This document shows, piece by piece, positions 1 to 10,799 of a stretch of 64,000 nt of DNA. Location: assembly GCF_016598595.1 (NCBI RefSeq), contig NZ_CP066786.1, positions 3,185,501 to 3,249,500 of the forward strand, in the 5' to 3' direction. Made by a program: the position numbers and the translations under genes. Position 1 is the stretch's first letter; every line of letters begins with the position of its first letter. The stretch comes from Martelella lutilitoris. GTDB lineage: Bacteria > Pseudomonadota > Alphaproteobacteria > Rhizobiales > Rhizobiaceae. The notes beneath the pieces were generated by a model. The model worked only from the letters and a program-made list of their open reading frames with translations. It was not told where the DNA came from and did no database searches.

Positions 1-441
1 GTTGCCATGCGAACGAAGGACGGCGTCGCGTCTCTCTCCGATCTCGTTCGTTCGTCACTTCGCCTGCGCCCCGACCGCATCCCGGTCGGAGAGGTGCGCG
101 GCTCGGAAGCACTCGACCTGCTCAAAGCCTGGGGCACCGGCCATCCCGGCGGCGTGGGCACCATCCACGCGGGTAGCGCCATCGGCGCGCTTCGCCGAAT
201 GGAACAGCTCATCCAGGAAGCCGTCGTCACCGTCCCGCGCGCGCTGATCGCCGAGACGATCGACCTCGTGGCCGTGCTCTCCGGCCGCGGCTCCGCGCGT
301 CGGCTTTCCGAACTCGCCCGTGTCGAGGGCCTCGGCCCGGATGGCGACTACCGCGTCACGCCCGCCGTCACGGCCTTGGCTGTCGAGGGCGACGGCGGTG
401 CGACCTCTCTCACCCCCAGCCCCGAAGGAGAAAACCTGTGA
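1..441 (+). CDS. trbB: TrbB conjugal transfer ATPase (C-terminal part, cut by window edge)
   Basis: This is the C-terminal half of the VirB11/GspE-type hexameric ATPase that powers the mating-pair-formation type IV secretion system. The reading frame is open from base 1, so the start and Walker A lie to the left. Visible family motifs are GEVRG (Walker B region) and the His-box region TGHPGG followed by TIHAGSA. The C-terminal tail after about residue 120 is low in recognisable motifs. The stop overlaps the start of trbC by 4 bp (ATGA type), so the two genes are translationally coupled and part of one trb operon. Confidence 0.93.
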   Translation, partial: VAMRTKDGVASLSDLVRSSLRLRPDRIPVGEVRGSEALDLLKAWGTGHPGGVGTIHAGSAIGALRRMEQLIQEAVVTVPRALIAETIDLVAVLSGRGSARRLSELARVEGLGPDGDYRVTPAVTALAVEGDGGATSLTPSPEGENL

Positions 442-770
442 TCCAAGCCTCGCGCTCAATGCGCCATCGCCTCGCCATGGTGCTGTCCGTCACCACGCTC
501 AGCGTCGTGATGGCAGCGCCCGCCCACGCATCCGGCTCGTCCATGCCGTGGGAAGCGCCGCTGCAATCCATCCTCCAGTCGATCGAAGGCCCGGTCGCCA
601 AGATCATCGCTGTGATCGTCATCATCTCGACCGGCCTGGCGCTGGCCTTCGGCGACACCTCGGGCGGCTTCCGCCGTCTGATCCAGATCGTGTTCGGCCT
701 GTCGATCGCCTTTGCCGCCAGCTCGTTCTTTCTCAGCTTCTTCAGCTTCGGCGGCGGAGCGCTGGTCTGA
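438..770 (+). CDS. trbC: TrbC conjugative pilin
   Basis: A 110-residue TrbC/VirB2-type prepilin, the subunit of the conjugative pilus. It has a long signal sequence (residues 1-31, ending in the cleavage-like AHA) and two hydrophobic helices in the mature part, about residues 53-70 and 78-100, the usual pilin layout. It overlaps trbB by 4 bp and its TGA stop shares a base with the ATG of trbD. Position between trbB and trbD agrees with the standard P-type order. Confidence 0.92.
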   Translation: MIQASRSMRHRLAMVLSVTTLSVVMAAPAHASGSSMPWEAPLQSILQSIEGPVAKIIAVIVIISTGLALAFGDTSGGFRRLIQIVFGLSIAFAASSFFLSFFSFGGGALV

Positions 771-1051
771 TGGTGGGCGTCGTCGATCAAGGTAGCGAGG
801 TTCCGGGCTTCACCGTTCCCGTCCACCGGGCGCTGACCGAGCCGATCCTGCTCGGCGGCGCACCGCGCGCTATCGCGATCATGAACGGCACGCTGGCCGG
901 CGCGGTCGGGCTCGGCCTTCGCCTCTGGCTGGTCGGCCTCGCCATTTGGACGATCGGCCATTTCGCGGCGGTGTGGGCGGCCAAGCGCGATCCGCTGTTT
1001 GTCGAGGTCGGCCGCCGCCATCTGCGCATCCCCGCGCATCTTTCGGTCTGA
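770..1051 (+). CDS. trbD: TrbD inner-membrane component of conjugative T4SS
   Basis: A 93-residue VirB3-like membrane protein. It begins with a short polar segment containing the typical GFTVPVHRALTEP-like N-terminus, followed by one hydrophobic hairpin (about residues 40-70). VirB3/TrbD proteins work with the VirB4/TrbE ATPase at the inner membrane. The ATG overlaps the trbC stop by one base, and trbE follows after 13 bp. Confidence 0.9.
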   Translation: MVGVVDQGSEVPGFTVPVHRALTEPILLGGAPRAIAIMNGTLAGAVGLGLRLWLVGLAIWTIGHFAAVWAAKRDPLFVEVGRRHLRIPAHLSV

Positions 1052-1064
1052 GGAGCGCGCAGCG

Positions 1065-3503
1065 ATGATGAACCTCGCCGAATACCGCAATCGCAACAGC
1101 CGGCTCGCCGACTTCCTGCCCTGGGCCGCGCTGGTCGGCACGGGCATCGTGCTCAACAAGGACGGCAGCTTCCAGCGCACGGCCCGGTTTCGTGGCCCCG
1201 ATCTGGATTCCGCCGTGCCTGCCGAGCTGGTTGCAGTCGCAGGACGATTGAACAACGCCTTCCGGCGTCTCGGCTCCGGCTGGGCGATCTTCGTGGAGGC
1301 GCAGCGCCATGCCGCAGCGATCTACCCGACGAGTAGATTCCCTGACGCGGCGTCAGCACTGGTCGATGCCGAACGCAAGGCCGATTTCGAAGAAGCCGGG
1401 GCGCATTTCGAGTCCAGCTATTTTCTGACCTTCACCTATCTGCCACCGGCCGAGGATGCCGCCCGCGCCGAGACCTGGCTCTATGAGGGCCGCGAGAAGA
1501 CCGGAATCGACCCCAACGAGGTGCTGACCGCCTTCGCCGACCGCACCGAACGCCTGCTGCGGTTGATCGAAGCCTTCATGCCGGAATGCCGATGGCTCGA
1601 TGACGGCGAGACGCTGAACTATCTGCACGGCTGCGTCTCCACGCACCGGCACCGCGTCCGCGTCCCCGAGACGCCGATCTATCTCGACGCGCTGCTCGCC
1701 GATCAGCCACTCACCGGCGGGCTGGAGCCGCGACTGGGCACGTCGCATCTGCGTGTGCTGACCATCACCGGGTTTCCGACCGCGACCACGCCGGGTCTGC
1801 TCGACGAGCTGAACCGGCTGGCCTTTCCCTATCGCTGGTCTACCCGCGCGATCCTGCTCGACAAGACGGACGCCACCAAGCTGCTCACCAAGATCAGGCG
1901 GCAATGGTTCGCCAAGCGCAAGTCCATCGCCGCGATCCTCAAGGAGGTGATGACCAACGAGGCCTCCGTACTGGTCGATACCGATGCGGCGAACAAGGCG
2001 GCGGATGCCGACCTCGCTTTGCAGGAGCTGGGCGCCGACTATGCCGGAATTGCCTATGTCACCGCGACGGTGACGGTATGGGACGCCGATCCGCGCATCG
2101 CCGACGAGAAGCTGCGGCTGGTCGAAAAGGTCGTCCAGGGCCGCGACTTCACGGCGATGGCCGAGACCATCAACGCCGTGGACGCCTGGCTCGGCAGCCT
2201 GCCGGGCCATGTCTACGCCAATGTCCGGCAACCACCAATCTCCACGCTCAATCTCGCCCACATGATCCCGCTTTCGGCGGTGTGGGCGGGGCCGGAACGA
2301 GACGAGCACTTTGCAGCGCCCCCACTGCTCTTCGGCAAGACCGAAGGCTCGACCCCGTTCCGGTTTTCCCTTCATGTCGGCGATGTCGGTCACACCCTCG
2401 TCGTCGGCCCGACCGGCGCGGGCAAGTCCGTGCTGCTGGCGCTGATGGCGCTGCAGTTCCGGCGCTACGCCGGCGCACAGGTCTTCGCCTTCGACTTCGG
2501 CGGCTCGATCCGCGCCGCAGCACTCGCCATGCGCGGAGACTGGCACGATCTCGGCGGCGGCCTGACGGACGGCTCGGACACGTCCGTCAGCCTCCAGCCG
2601 CTCGCCCGTATCGAGGAGACGAGCGAACGCGCGTGGGCGGGGGACTGGATTGTCGCCATCCTGACACGGGAGGGCGTCGCCATCTCGCCTGACGTGAAGG
2701 AGCATATCTGGACGGCACTAACCTCGCTGGCTTCGGCGCCGGTCGAAGAACGCACCGTCACCGGCCTATGCGTCCTGCTCCAGTCCAATGACCTGAAGCA
2801 GGCGCTCCGCCCCTATTGCATCGGCGGGGCCTGGGGCCGGCTGCTCGACGCCGAGAGCGAACATCTCGGCACGGCCACCGTTCAGGCGTTCGAGACAGAA
2901 GGGCTGATCGGCACGGACGCCGCACCCGCGGTGCTGGCCTATCTGTTCCACCGGATCGAAGATCGGCTCGACGGTTCACCGACCCTCATCATCGTCGATG
3001 AAGGCTGGCTGGCCCTCGACGACGAGGGTTTTGCCGGCCAGCTCCGTGAATGGCTGAAGACGCTTAGGAAGAAGAACGCCTCCGTCATCTTCGCCACGCA
3101 GAGCCTGTCGGACATCGACGGCAGCGCCATCGCACCCGCCATCATCGAGAGCTGCCAGACCCGGCTCCTTCTGCCGAACGAACGGGCGATCGAGCCGCAG
3201 ATCACCGCCATCTATCGCCGGTTCGGTCTCAACGATCGCCAGATCGAGATCCTCGCGCGGGCCATGTCCAAGCGCGATTACTACTGCCAGTCCCGACGCG
3301 GCAACCGGCTGTTCGAGCTCGGCCTGTCGGAGGTGGCGCTGGCGCTCTGCGCCGCATCCTCCAAGACCGATCAGGCCGCCATCGCCCGCATCACTGCCGA
3401 GCACGGCCCGGATGGCTTCCTCGGCGCATGGCTGCGCCTGCGCGGCGCTGACTGGGCCGCCGACCTCATTCCCAACCTCACCAACCTGGAGAAACTGCCA
3501 TGA
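1065..3503 (+). CDS. trbE: TrbE conjugative transfer ATPase (VirB4 family)
   Basis: An 812-residue VirB4-type ATPase, the largest soluble energy source of the type IV secretion channel, bound to the inner-membrane face. Walker A is GPTGAGKS (about residue 460) and Walker B is LIIVDEGW (about residue 640). The frame is open further upstream, but I place the start at the ATG ATG pair at 1065 because AGGAG lies 9 bases ahead and MMNLAEYR matches the family N-terminus. The length is normal for TrbE. It overlaps trbJ by 4 bp. Confidence 0.95.
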   Translation: MMNLAEYRNRNSRLADFLPWAALVGTGIVLNKDGSFQRTARFRGPDLDSAVPAELVAVAGRLNNAFRRLGSGWAIFVEAQRHAAAIYPTSRFPDAASALVDAERKADFEEAGAHFESSYFLTFTYLPPAEDAARAETWLYEGREKTGIDPNEVLTAFADRTERLLRLIEAFMPECRWLDDGETLNYLHGCVSTHRHRVRVPETPIYLDALLADQPLTGGLEPRLGTSHLRVLTITGFPTATTPGLLDELNRLAFPYRWSTRAILLDKTDATKLLTKIRRQWFAKRKSIAAILKEVMTNEASVLVDTDAANKAADADLALQELGADYAGIAYVTATVTVWDADPRIADEKLRLVEKVVQGRDFTAMAETINAVDAWLGSLPGHVYANVRQPPISTLNLAHMIPLSAVWAGPERDEHFAAPPLLFGKTEGSTPFRFSLHVGDVGHTLVVGPTGAGKSVLLALMALQFRRYAGAQVFAFDFGGSIRAAALAMRGDWHDLGGGLTDGSDTSVSLQPLARIEETSERAWAGDWIVAILTREGVAISPDVKEHIWTALTSLASAPVEERTVTGLCVLLQSNDLKQALRPYCIGGAWGRLLDAESEHLGTATVQAFETEGLIGTDAAPAVLAYLFHRIEDRLDGSPTLIIVDEGWLALDDEGFAGQLREWLKTLRKKNASVIFATQSLSDIDGSAIAPAIIESCQTRLLLPNERAIEPQITAIYRRFGLNDRQIEILARAMSKRDYYCQSRRGNRLFELGLSEVALALCAASSKTDQAAIARITAEHGPDGFLGAWLRLRGADWAADLIPNLTNLEKLP

Positions 3504-4258
3504 AACTGCGCCGTTCACGCGCGGCATTGCTTGCCGCGTCCATCCTGTCTGTCCCGCTGTCCCTGTCGCCGATCATCACGACGCCGGCCCACGCCATCAT
3601 CGTGTTCGATCCCACCAACTACGCGCAGAACGTCCTTCAGGCCGCCCGCGCGCTCCAGCAAATCACCAACCAGATCACCTCGCTTCAGAACGAAGCGCAG
3701 ATGCTCATCAACCAGGCCCGCAACCTTGCGAATCTACCGTATTCCTCGCTGCAACAGCTCCAGCAGTCGGTGAGCCGCACGCAACAGCTTCTGAGCCAGG
3801 CGCAGAACATCGCCTACGACGTCCAGCAGATCGACCAGGCATTCCAGCAGAAATACGGGAGTGCCTCACTCTCCGCCTCGGACGCGCAACTCGTCGCCGA
3901 CGCCAAATCGCGCTGGCAGAACACGGTCGGTGGCTTGCAGGACGCCATGAAGGTACAGGCCGGCGTCGTCGGCAACATCGACACCAACCGCGCCCAGATG
4001 TCAGCGCTTGTCGGCCAGAGCCAGGGCGCCACCGGCGCGCTTCAGGCAACCCAGGCCGGCAACCAGCTCCTCGCCCTTCAGGCCCAGCAACTCGCCGACC
4101 TCACCGCTGTCGTCGCAGCGAACGGTCGCGCACAGGCGCTGCAATCGGCCGAGCAGGCGGCGGCGGCCGAACAGGGCCGCGAACAGCGTCGCCGTTTCCT
4201 GACGCCAAGCACGGGCTACCAGCCGGGCAACGCCCGGATGTTCCCCGGCAGTAACTGA
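3500..4258 (+). CDS. trbJ: TrbJ conjugal transfer protein
   Basis: A 252-residue VirB5-like periplasmic or pilus-tip protein. Residues 1-35 form a signal peptide ending AHA, followed by the family-typical IVFDPTNYAQN segment. The rest is strongly helical and glutamine-rich (many LQQ and QQ pairs), consistent with a coiled coil. The start overlaps the trbE stop. In P-type systems TrbJ is needed for mating-pair formation. Family and position in the operon agree. Confidence 0.93.
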   Translation: MKLRRSRAALLAASILSVPLSLSPIITTPAHAIIVFDPTNYAQNVLQAARALQQITNQITSLQNEAQMLINQARNLANLPYSSLQQLQQSVSRTQQLLSQAQNIAYDVQQIDQAFQQKYGSASLSASDAQLVADAKSRWQNTVGGLQDAMKVQAGVVGNIDTNRAQMSALVGQSQGATGALQATQAGNQLLALQAQQLADLTAVVAANGRAQALQSAEQAAAAEQGREQRRRFLTPSTGYQPGNARMFPGSN

Positions 4259-4272
4259 ACGGGGAGATCGCC

Positions 4273-4659
4273 ATGGACGGCAAGATGCTCGCCCGGCTCG
4301 GCGCCGTCGTCTTCGTCGGCGTCGCCATCACCGCCACGGTCATAGAAGTGACCCGCAAGCCCGAGGAGCCGCAGGTCCGCACGCTCGTCCACGAGCGCGA
4401 CGACACCGATGCGCTTCGCCAGGTCCTGCGCCGGTGCCGCGACATGGGCGAAGCGGCGACCCGCGATCCCGCCTGCCTCGATGTCTGGGCCAAGGCCCGT
4501 GACCGATTTCTGGGTCAAAGCCCGAAACCTTCCCAACCGGGCGGAACGAGGACGCCCGCAACGGAGGCGCCGGTGACGCTCTTCCCAACCGAAGATACGG
4601 CCATCAAGGACACCGCGCCGGTCGCGCAACCCGAACCCGTCCGGCCGGGAGCGCACTGA
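4273..4659 (+). CDS. trbK: TrbK-alt putative entry-exclusion protein
   Basis: A 128-residue protein with a single N-terminal hydrophobic segment (residues 8-26) and a soluble part containing the conserved-looking LRQVLRRCRDMGEAATRDPAC stretch (quoted loosely; residues about 49-69) with two cysteines. It lies in the trbK slot between trbJ and trbL and resembles the alternative TrbK family of Tn4371-like elements rather than the small RP4 lipoprotein. The assigned role, blocking redundant transfer into a donor cell, is by family only. A GGGGAG ribosome site precedes the ATG. Confidence 0.8.
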   Translation: MDGKMLARLGAVVFVGVAITATVIEVTRKPEEPQVRTLVHERDDTDALRQVLRRCRDMGEAATRDPACLDVWAKARDRFLGQSPKPSQPGGTRTPATEAPVTLFPTEDTAIKDTAPVAQPEPVRPGAH

Positions 4660-4660
4660 T

Positions 4661-6031
4661 ATGGGCGGCACCGGCGTCATCGATCATTTCCTCGAGGTCT
4701 TCACCCGCTACATTGATGGCGGCTTCGGCCTGCTCGGCGGTGAGGTCGCCTTCATCGCCACCACGCTGATCGTCATCGATGTGTTGCTGGCAGCCCTCTT
4801 CTGGTCGTGGGGCGCCGATGAGGACATCATCGCGCGCCTGGTCAAGAAGACGCTCTTCGTCGGCGTCTTCGCCTACATCATCGGCAACTGGAACAATCTT
4901 GCCCGCATCGTCTTCGAGAGTTTTGCCGGCCTCGGCCTGAAGGCATCCGGCACGGGCTTTACCGTCACCGACTTTCTTCGCCCCGGCAAGGTGGCGCAGA
5001 CCGGCCTCAATGCCGGCCGCCCGCTGCTCGACTCGATCTCGAACCTGATGGGCTATTGGTCCTTCTTCGAGAACTTCATCCAGATCGCCTGCATGCTGTT
5101 TGCCTGGATGCTGGTGCTGCTCGCTTTCTTCGTCCTCGCCGTCCAGCTCTTCGTGACGCTGATCGAGTTCAAGCTGACGACGCTCGCAGGATTCGTGCTG
5201 ATCCCTTTCGGCCTGTTCGGCAAATCCGCCTTTATGGCCGAACGCGTGCTCGGCAACGTGATTTCGTCCGGCATCAAGGTGCTGGTGCTCGCCGTCATTA
5301 TCGGCATCGGCTCGACGCTGTTCTCCGAGTTCACCGCCGGATTCGGCGGTGCTACCCCATCTATCGACGACGCCATGGCGATCGTGCTCGCCGCTTTGTC
5401 GCTGCTCGGCCTCGGCATCTTCGGTCCCGGCATCGCCAATGGCCTGGTCTCCGGCGGCCCGCAGCTTGGCGCTGGTGCCGCTGTCGGCACGGGTCTCGCC
5501 GTTGGTGGCATGGTCGCGGCGGGTGCGGCCACGGTAGGCGCCGTCGCATCTGGTGGCGCTGCCCTTGCCGGCGGCGCTGCTGCCGCTGCCCGTGGCGGGG
5601 CTGCGCTCGCGGGCGGCGCCTCGACCGCCTACAGCCTGGGCGCTGCCGGCCAATCCGGCGCATCGGCTGTGGCGTCGGGTCTCGGCAATGTCGCCAGCGC
5701 CGGCGCCCAAGCCGCCATCTCGCCGTTGAAACGCGCAGCAACCCAAACCGCTGATGGTTTCAAGTCCAGTTACCAGTCCGGGGCACGCGCAGCCTTCGAA
5801 ATGACCGGCGGATCGTCCACCGCTGGCACGATAGGCGGCGAAGCCGACGCCGAGGCCGCTTCGGCGTCCGCCGCATCCCCATCTCCCGCCACCGACGGCC
5901 CACCCGCCTGGGCGAAGCGCCTGAAGCGTTCGCAGCAGATGTCCCACGGCGTCCAGGCCGCAGCTCACGCGGTCAAGTCGGGCGACAGCCATGGCGGCGG
6001 CTCTTCCGTCAACCTCTCCGAAAGCGACTGA
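4661..6031 (+). CDS. trbL: TrbL polytopic conjugal transfer protein (VirB6-like)
   Basis: A 456-residue inner-membrane protein. Residues 1-290 hold six or so hydrophobic helices, including segments near residues 30-50, 60-80, 140-170, 175-195 and 210-270. The C-terminal third is low-complexity, very rich in Ala, Gly and Ser, as in other TrbL proteins, and may be cytoplasmic or periplasmic and flexible. TrbL/VirB6 forms part of the membrane pore. It begins two bases after the trbK stop, and trbF follows after two bases. Confidence 0.93.
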   Translation: MGGTGVIDHFLEVFTRYIDGGFGLLGGEVAFIATTLIVIDVLLAALFWSWGADEDIIARLVKKTLFVGVFAYIIGNWNNLARIVFESFAGLGLKASGTGFTVTDFLRPGKVAQTGLNAGRPLLDSISNLMGYWSFFENFIQIACMLFAWMLVLLAFFVLAVQLFVTLIEFKLTTLAGFVLIPFGLFGKSAFMAERVLGNVISSGIKVLVLAVIIGIGSTLFSEFTAGFGGATPSIDDAMAIVLAALSLLGLGIFGPGIANGLVSGGPQLGAGAAVGTGLAVGGMVAAGAATVGAVASGGAALAGGAAAAARGGAALAGGASTAYSLGAAGQSGASAVASGLGNVASAGAQAAISPLKRAATQTADGFKSSYQSGARAAFEMTGGSSTAGTIGGEADAEAASASAASPSPATDGPPAWAKRLKRSQQMSHGVQAAAHAVKSGDSHGGGSSVNLSESD

Positions 6032-6033
6032 CC

Positions 6034-6713
6034 ATGTTCAAACGACCCACCACTCACTACGGTAAATCACCACAACCCGAGACGCCCTACCAGCGCGCCG
6101 CCCAGGTCTGGGACGACCGCATCGGTTCCGCCCGCGTGCAGGCCCGCAACTGGCGCTTCATGGCCTTCGGATCACTGGCGCTCTCAGCCGGATTGTCGGC
6201 CGCACTGGTCTGGCAGTCGATGAGCGGCTCAATCGTTCCCTGGGTGGTTCAGGTCGACAAGCTCGGCCAAGCGCAAGCCGTGGCACCGGCCGTCGCCGAC
6301 TATCGCCCGACCGATCCGCAGATCGCCTTTCATCTCGCCCGCTTCATCGAAGAGGTCCGCTCGATCCCGGCCGACGCGATCATCGTCCGGCAAAACTGGC
6401 TTCGGGCCTACGACTTCACCACGCAGGCCGGGGCGCTCGCGCTCAACGATTATGCCCGCGCCAACGATCCCTTCACCAAGGTTGGCAAGCAGCAGATCGC
6501 CATCGAGGTCTCCAGCGTGATCCGGGCCTCACCAGACTCGTTCCGCGTCGCCTGGATCGAGCGCCGCTATCAGGACGGCTCGCTCGCCTCCACCGAACGG
6601 TGGTCCGCCATCCTCACCGTCGCCGTGCAGATACCACGCGACCCCGAAAAACTCCGGGCCAATCCGCTTGGAATCTATGTCAACGCCATCAACTGGTCGA
6701 AGGAGCTTGGACA

Positions 6714-6717
<4 letters not shown>
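6034..6717 (+). CDS. trbF: TrbF conjugal transfer protein (VirB8-like)
   Basis: A 227-residue bitopic protein with a short cytoplasmic N-terminus, one transmembrane helix (about residues 44-64) and a periplasmic NTF2-like domain. The family-typical SIVPWVVQVDKLG segment follows the helix. VirB8/TrbF assembles between inner-membrane and outer-membrane parts of the channel. Its TGA overlaps the ATG of trbG by 4 bp. Confidence 0.94.
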
Positions 6718-7735
<1,018 letters not shown>

Positions 7736-7739
<4 letters not shown>

Positions 7740-8989
7740 ACGAGATCGATCCCGATAAGGAGGAAGGCCGCAAGTCCGGGCTGGAACCCCAGCCGGAGTC
7801 CGACGATGATGCCCGGCCGTTGACCGGAGAACCGGCCGCGCCGATGCGGCTGCGTCCGGAGCCGCCGCGCGTCACCCGGCTCTCGCGCAAAGTGCTGGCT
7901 GGTCTCGGTCTGGTCGCCGGTGTTGGTATCGGTGGCGCGCTGATCTATGCGCTTCAGGTGCAGCATGACGGCCGGTCGAACGAGGAGCTGTATTCGACCG
8001 ACAACCGGCCGACACCCGATGGCCTAAACACGCTTCCGAAGGACTATACCGGCCCGGTCCTCGGCCCACCGCTGCCAGGCGATCTCGGCCGCCCGATCCT
8101 CGATGCGCAGAACCGCGGCCAGCCTGTGACGTCGTCACGGATCGGCACCCCCGCCGCGCAGCCCGGCCTCAGCGCCGAGGAACAGCGCCGATTGCAGGAG
8201 TTGGAGGCCGCTAGGACCGCGCGCCTCTTCACTTCGACCGAGACGCGCAACATGGCCTCGCCCGCCACCACGACAACAACCACAACGACGCCCTTGCCGG
8301 ATCTGACCAGTCTCGGCCTCGCGCCGCAGCCAGCGACGCCCTCGGCGCAGGATCGGCAGCTCGCCTTCCTCAACCAGACGCCCGACAAACGCACCGTGTC
8401 GACCGATCGCGTCGCCGCTCCGGCATCGGCAAACACCCTTCAGGCCGGCGCGGTGATTTCCGCCGCGCTCATCACCGGCATTCGTTCCGACCTGCCCGGC
8501 CAGATCACGGCGCAGGTGACGGAGAACATCTATGACAGCCCGACCGGGCGCATCCTGCTCATCCCTCAGGGCACGCGTGTCATCGGTCAGTATGACAACG
8601 GCATCGGTTTCGGCCAGCGCCGCATCCTGCTCGTCTGGAACCGGCTGATTTTCCCGAACGGCCGTTCGATCGTGCTGGAACGCCAGCCAGGCGCAGACAC
8701 GCAAGGCTATGCCGGCTTGGAGGATGGTGTCGATTATCACTGGGGCGAACTGTTCAAGGCTGCCGCGCTCTCGACGCTGCTCAGCATCGGTTCGAAGGCC
8801 AGTTCGTCGAACGAGGAAAGCGAGATCGTGCGTGCCCTGCGCCAGGGCGCTGGCGACAGCATCAACCAGACCGGACAGCAGATTGTCAGCCGCCAGCTCA
8901 ATATCGCGCCGACATTGACGATCCGTCCGGGCTTCCCCGTCCGCGTGATCGTCACGCACGATCTCGTACTTGAACCCTATGGAGGCTGA
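7736..8989 (+). CDS. trbI: TrbI conjugal transfer protein (VirB10-like)
   Basis: A 417-residue VirB10-type protein that spans the envelope and links inner- and outer-membrane rings. After a charged proline-rich N-terminus comes one transmembrane helix (about residues 52-70), a proline- and threonine-rich linker with a run of eight Thr residues near 178, and the TrbI domain (about residues 220-417) with family features LIPQGTRVIGQYDNG and PGFPVRVIVTHDL. The start is GTG, overlapping the trbG stop. A DUF2274 gene follows after two bases. Confidence 0.95.
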
Positions 8990-8991
8990 CC

Positions 8992-9219
8992 ATGACGAAG
9001 TTGAAACTTGGTCCGATCGCTGATGACAAGCCGGTCAAAGTCACGGTGGAACTGCCTACGAGTCTCCATCGCGACCTCGCCGCCTATGCCGAAATTCTCG
9101 GCAGGGAGGGAGGGCATGCGCCCGCCGATCCCGTCCGCTTGATCGTGCCCATGCTGGAACGGTTCATTGCGACAGACCGAGGTTTTGCGAAGGCCAAGCG
9201 CCAACGTTCGTCTGCCTAG
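8992..9219 (+). CDS. DUF2274 domain protein, last gene of trb operon
   Basis: A 75-residue small basic protein of the DUF2274 family, which is regularly found directly after trbI in this class of ICE. It opens with a short strand-like segment (KLKLGPI) followed by helices, a layout resembling ribbon-helix-helix regulators; the function is not known. It starts two bases after the trbI stop and ends inside the convergent LysR gene, overlapping it by 56 bp, which is unusual and may mark a junction. Confidence 0.82.
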   Translation: MTKLKLGPIADDKPVKVTVELPTSLHRDLAAYAEILGREGGHAPADPVRLIVPMLERFIATDRGFAKAKRQRSSA

Positions 9220-10114
9220 AGATTCTTGATTTCGATAGATGCTTGGCCAAGCTCAACAACCTGCGAAAAGCTGGATTGTCGTTCCGAGGAGACCATACCG
9301 CACAAAATGGCAGACGTTCTCCTTCGATAGGGCGGTAGGCAACACCAGGAAAACAGGCAGCTGTCGTGGATTCGCTTGTAACCGTGATTCCGCGGCCGAA
9401 TGCCACCAAGGGTAAAAGATTATCTCGCCCTACACATTGGGGCTCGATTTGCGGATGATGTCCCAGTTCGGCCAATCGCATCACGAGAAAATCGTGAATT
9501 TCCTGACCTGGCGGCGCGTCACTGACAATAAACGTTGAATCGGCCAGATCAGTCCATTTTACTTCGGTTTTGGCAGTCAAGTGATGATGCTCGGGCAAAG
9601 CGACAAACACCTTCTCTGACCACAACTCTGCGGAGTCGTAATCCGGACGTTTGGAAGTTCCAGTTAAAAAGGCTACGTCAATTTCAAGGCGGCGGATAGC
9701 TGATAGGTGATCCGCGGGGCTGCCATCAATGAAGTCCATCCGAACCTGAATGTGATTGGTTCCATATGCTTGGAACAAGTCTGCAAGAAATCCCGATGCC
9801 AGCGAAGAAAATATGCCAATCCTTACCGATCCCAGGTCGCCTCGCGCGATGACTTGGATATCTCTAGTTCCCTCCGTCAAGGTTCTGAGAGCCTTACGGG
9901 CGGCAGGAAGAAAGCGTTCACCAGCTACGGTAAGAGCTACGCCGGAGCTGTGGCGGTGAAAGAGCGAAGCGCCGATTTGATCCTCGAGATTACGAATTCG
10001 TCTACTGACGGAAGACTCCTGCACCGATAAGGATAGCGCCGCTTTGCGGAAGCTCCCTTCCTCCGTTGCGGCAACAAAGTATCGTAGGTGACGTAGCGCG
10101 ATGGCATTCGGCAT
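9164..10114 (-). CDS. LysR-family transcriptional regulator
   Basis: A 316-residue LysR-type regulator. The N-terminal winged helix-turn-helix (about residues 3-62) contains LRHLRYFVAATEEGSFRKAA-like sequence and SRRIRNLEDQIG; the effector-binding domain fills about residues 90-290. The start at 10114 gives MPNAIALRHLRYF, the usual spacing to the helix-turn-helix. The last 20 or so residues run past the normal LysR end into sequence antisense to the DUF2274 gene. LysR genes near trb clusters are common in Tn4371-like ICEs, but here it is convergent, so a role in transfer control is only a guess. Confidence 0.85.
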   Translation of the reverse strand: MPNAIALRHLRYFVAATEEGSFRKAALSLSVQESSVSRRIRNLEDQIGASLFHRHSSGVALTVAGERFLPAARKALRTLTEGTRDIQVIARGDLGSVRIGIFSSLASGFLADLFQAYGTNHIQVRMDFIDGSPADHLSAIRRLEIDVAFLTGTSKRPDYDSAELWSEKVFVALPEHHHLTAKTEVKWTDLADSTFIVSDAPPGQEIHDFLVMRLAELGHHPQIEPQCVGRDNLLPLVAFGRGITVTSESTTAACFPGVAYRPIEGERLPFCAVWSPRNDNPAFRRLLSLAKHLSKSRISRQTNVGAWPSQNLGLSQ

Positions 10115-10194
10115 CTGTGTCAAGGAGGGGGAAAGGGGTACTTCACACACAACTCGCTCCTTTCAGGCCCTGCGTCTACACACAATACAACCAC

Positions 10195-10671
10195 CTATTT
10201 GGGGTTAGCGTGCGACAGCGAATCCCGGCGGCCCATCATGCAAATCAGCGTTTGCTGACCAATTGCCACAAGCGTTCCGCCATCAGCAGAGTCGGCAAAC
10301 ACTTCTAATTGACAGATTGTGAGCGTCTTTCCGGCCTTGATCACTTTGCCTAGCGCTTCGAGTTTATCGCCTAGAGCCGGGTTCAGCAGATTGATCTTGA
10401 ATTCCACGGTGAGAACCGAGCTGAACTCCGGGAAGAGCGTAAAAGCGGCATAGCCGCCGGCAGAATCCGCGATCGCGGAAGTTCCTCCTGCATGGAAATA
10501 ACCGTGCTGCTGCGAAAGCTCAGGCCGGAAAGGCATCTGGACAGATACCAGTCCCTGGCGAATTTCGGACAGTGTCGCGCCCAAATGGCTCATCAGCCCC
10601 TGGCGACGAAAGCTGTCACGAACCCGCTGCTCAACGCTTGCGTCTACGGCACTGCCAATAACCCTTTTCAT
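10195..10671 (-). CDS. PaaI-type hotdog thioesterase
   Basis: A 158-residue hotdog-fold protein. The PaaI signature is seen in QQHGYFHAGGTSAIADSAGG (residues about 49-68) and the EFKINLL strand. Members hydrolyse aryl- or acyl-CoA thioesters in the cytosol; the substrate is not evident. GGAGG sits six bases before the ATG at 10671, which fixes the start although the frame is open far upstream. A second, shorter relative lies outside the element at 39939-40391. It stands alone on this strand, 80 bp upstream of (on the top strand, after) the LysR start. Confidence 0.85.
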   Translation of the reverse strand: MKRVIGSAVDASVEQRVRDSFRRQGLMSHLGATLSEIRQGLVSVQMPFRPELSQQHGYFHAGGTSAIADSAGGYAAFTLFPEFSSVLTVEFKINLLNPALGDKLEALGKVIKAGKTLTICQLEVFADSADGGTLVAIGQQTLICMMGRRDSLSHANPK

Positions 10672-10799
10672 GACACCTCCGGAGCAATGACCCTGGATGC
10701 CAAAACTACCGGGAGGTGGCGACATACTGGAGTGAAAAGCCCTGACAGGATGCTGAGAAAAACTCAGGTTCTTTCCGTCCACCATCGTCGTTGAAAGTT

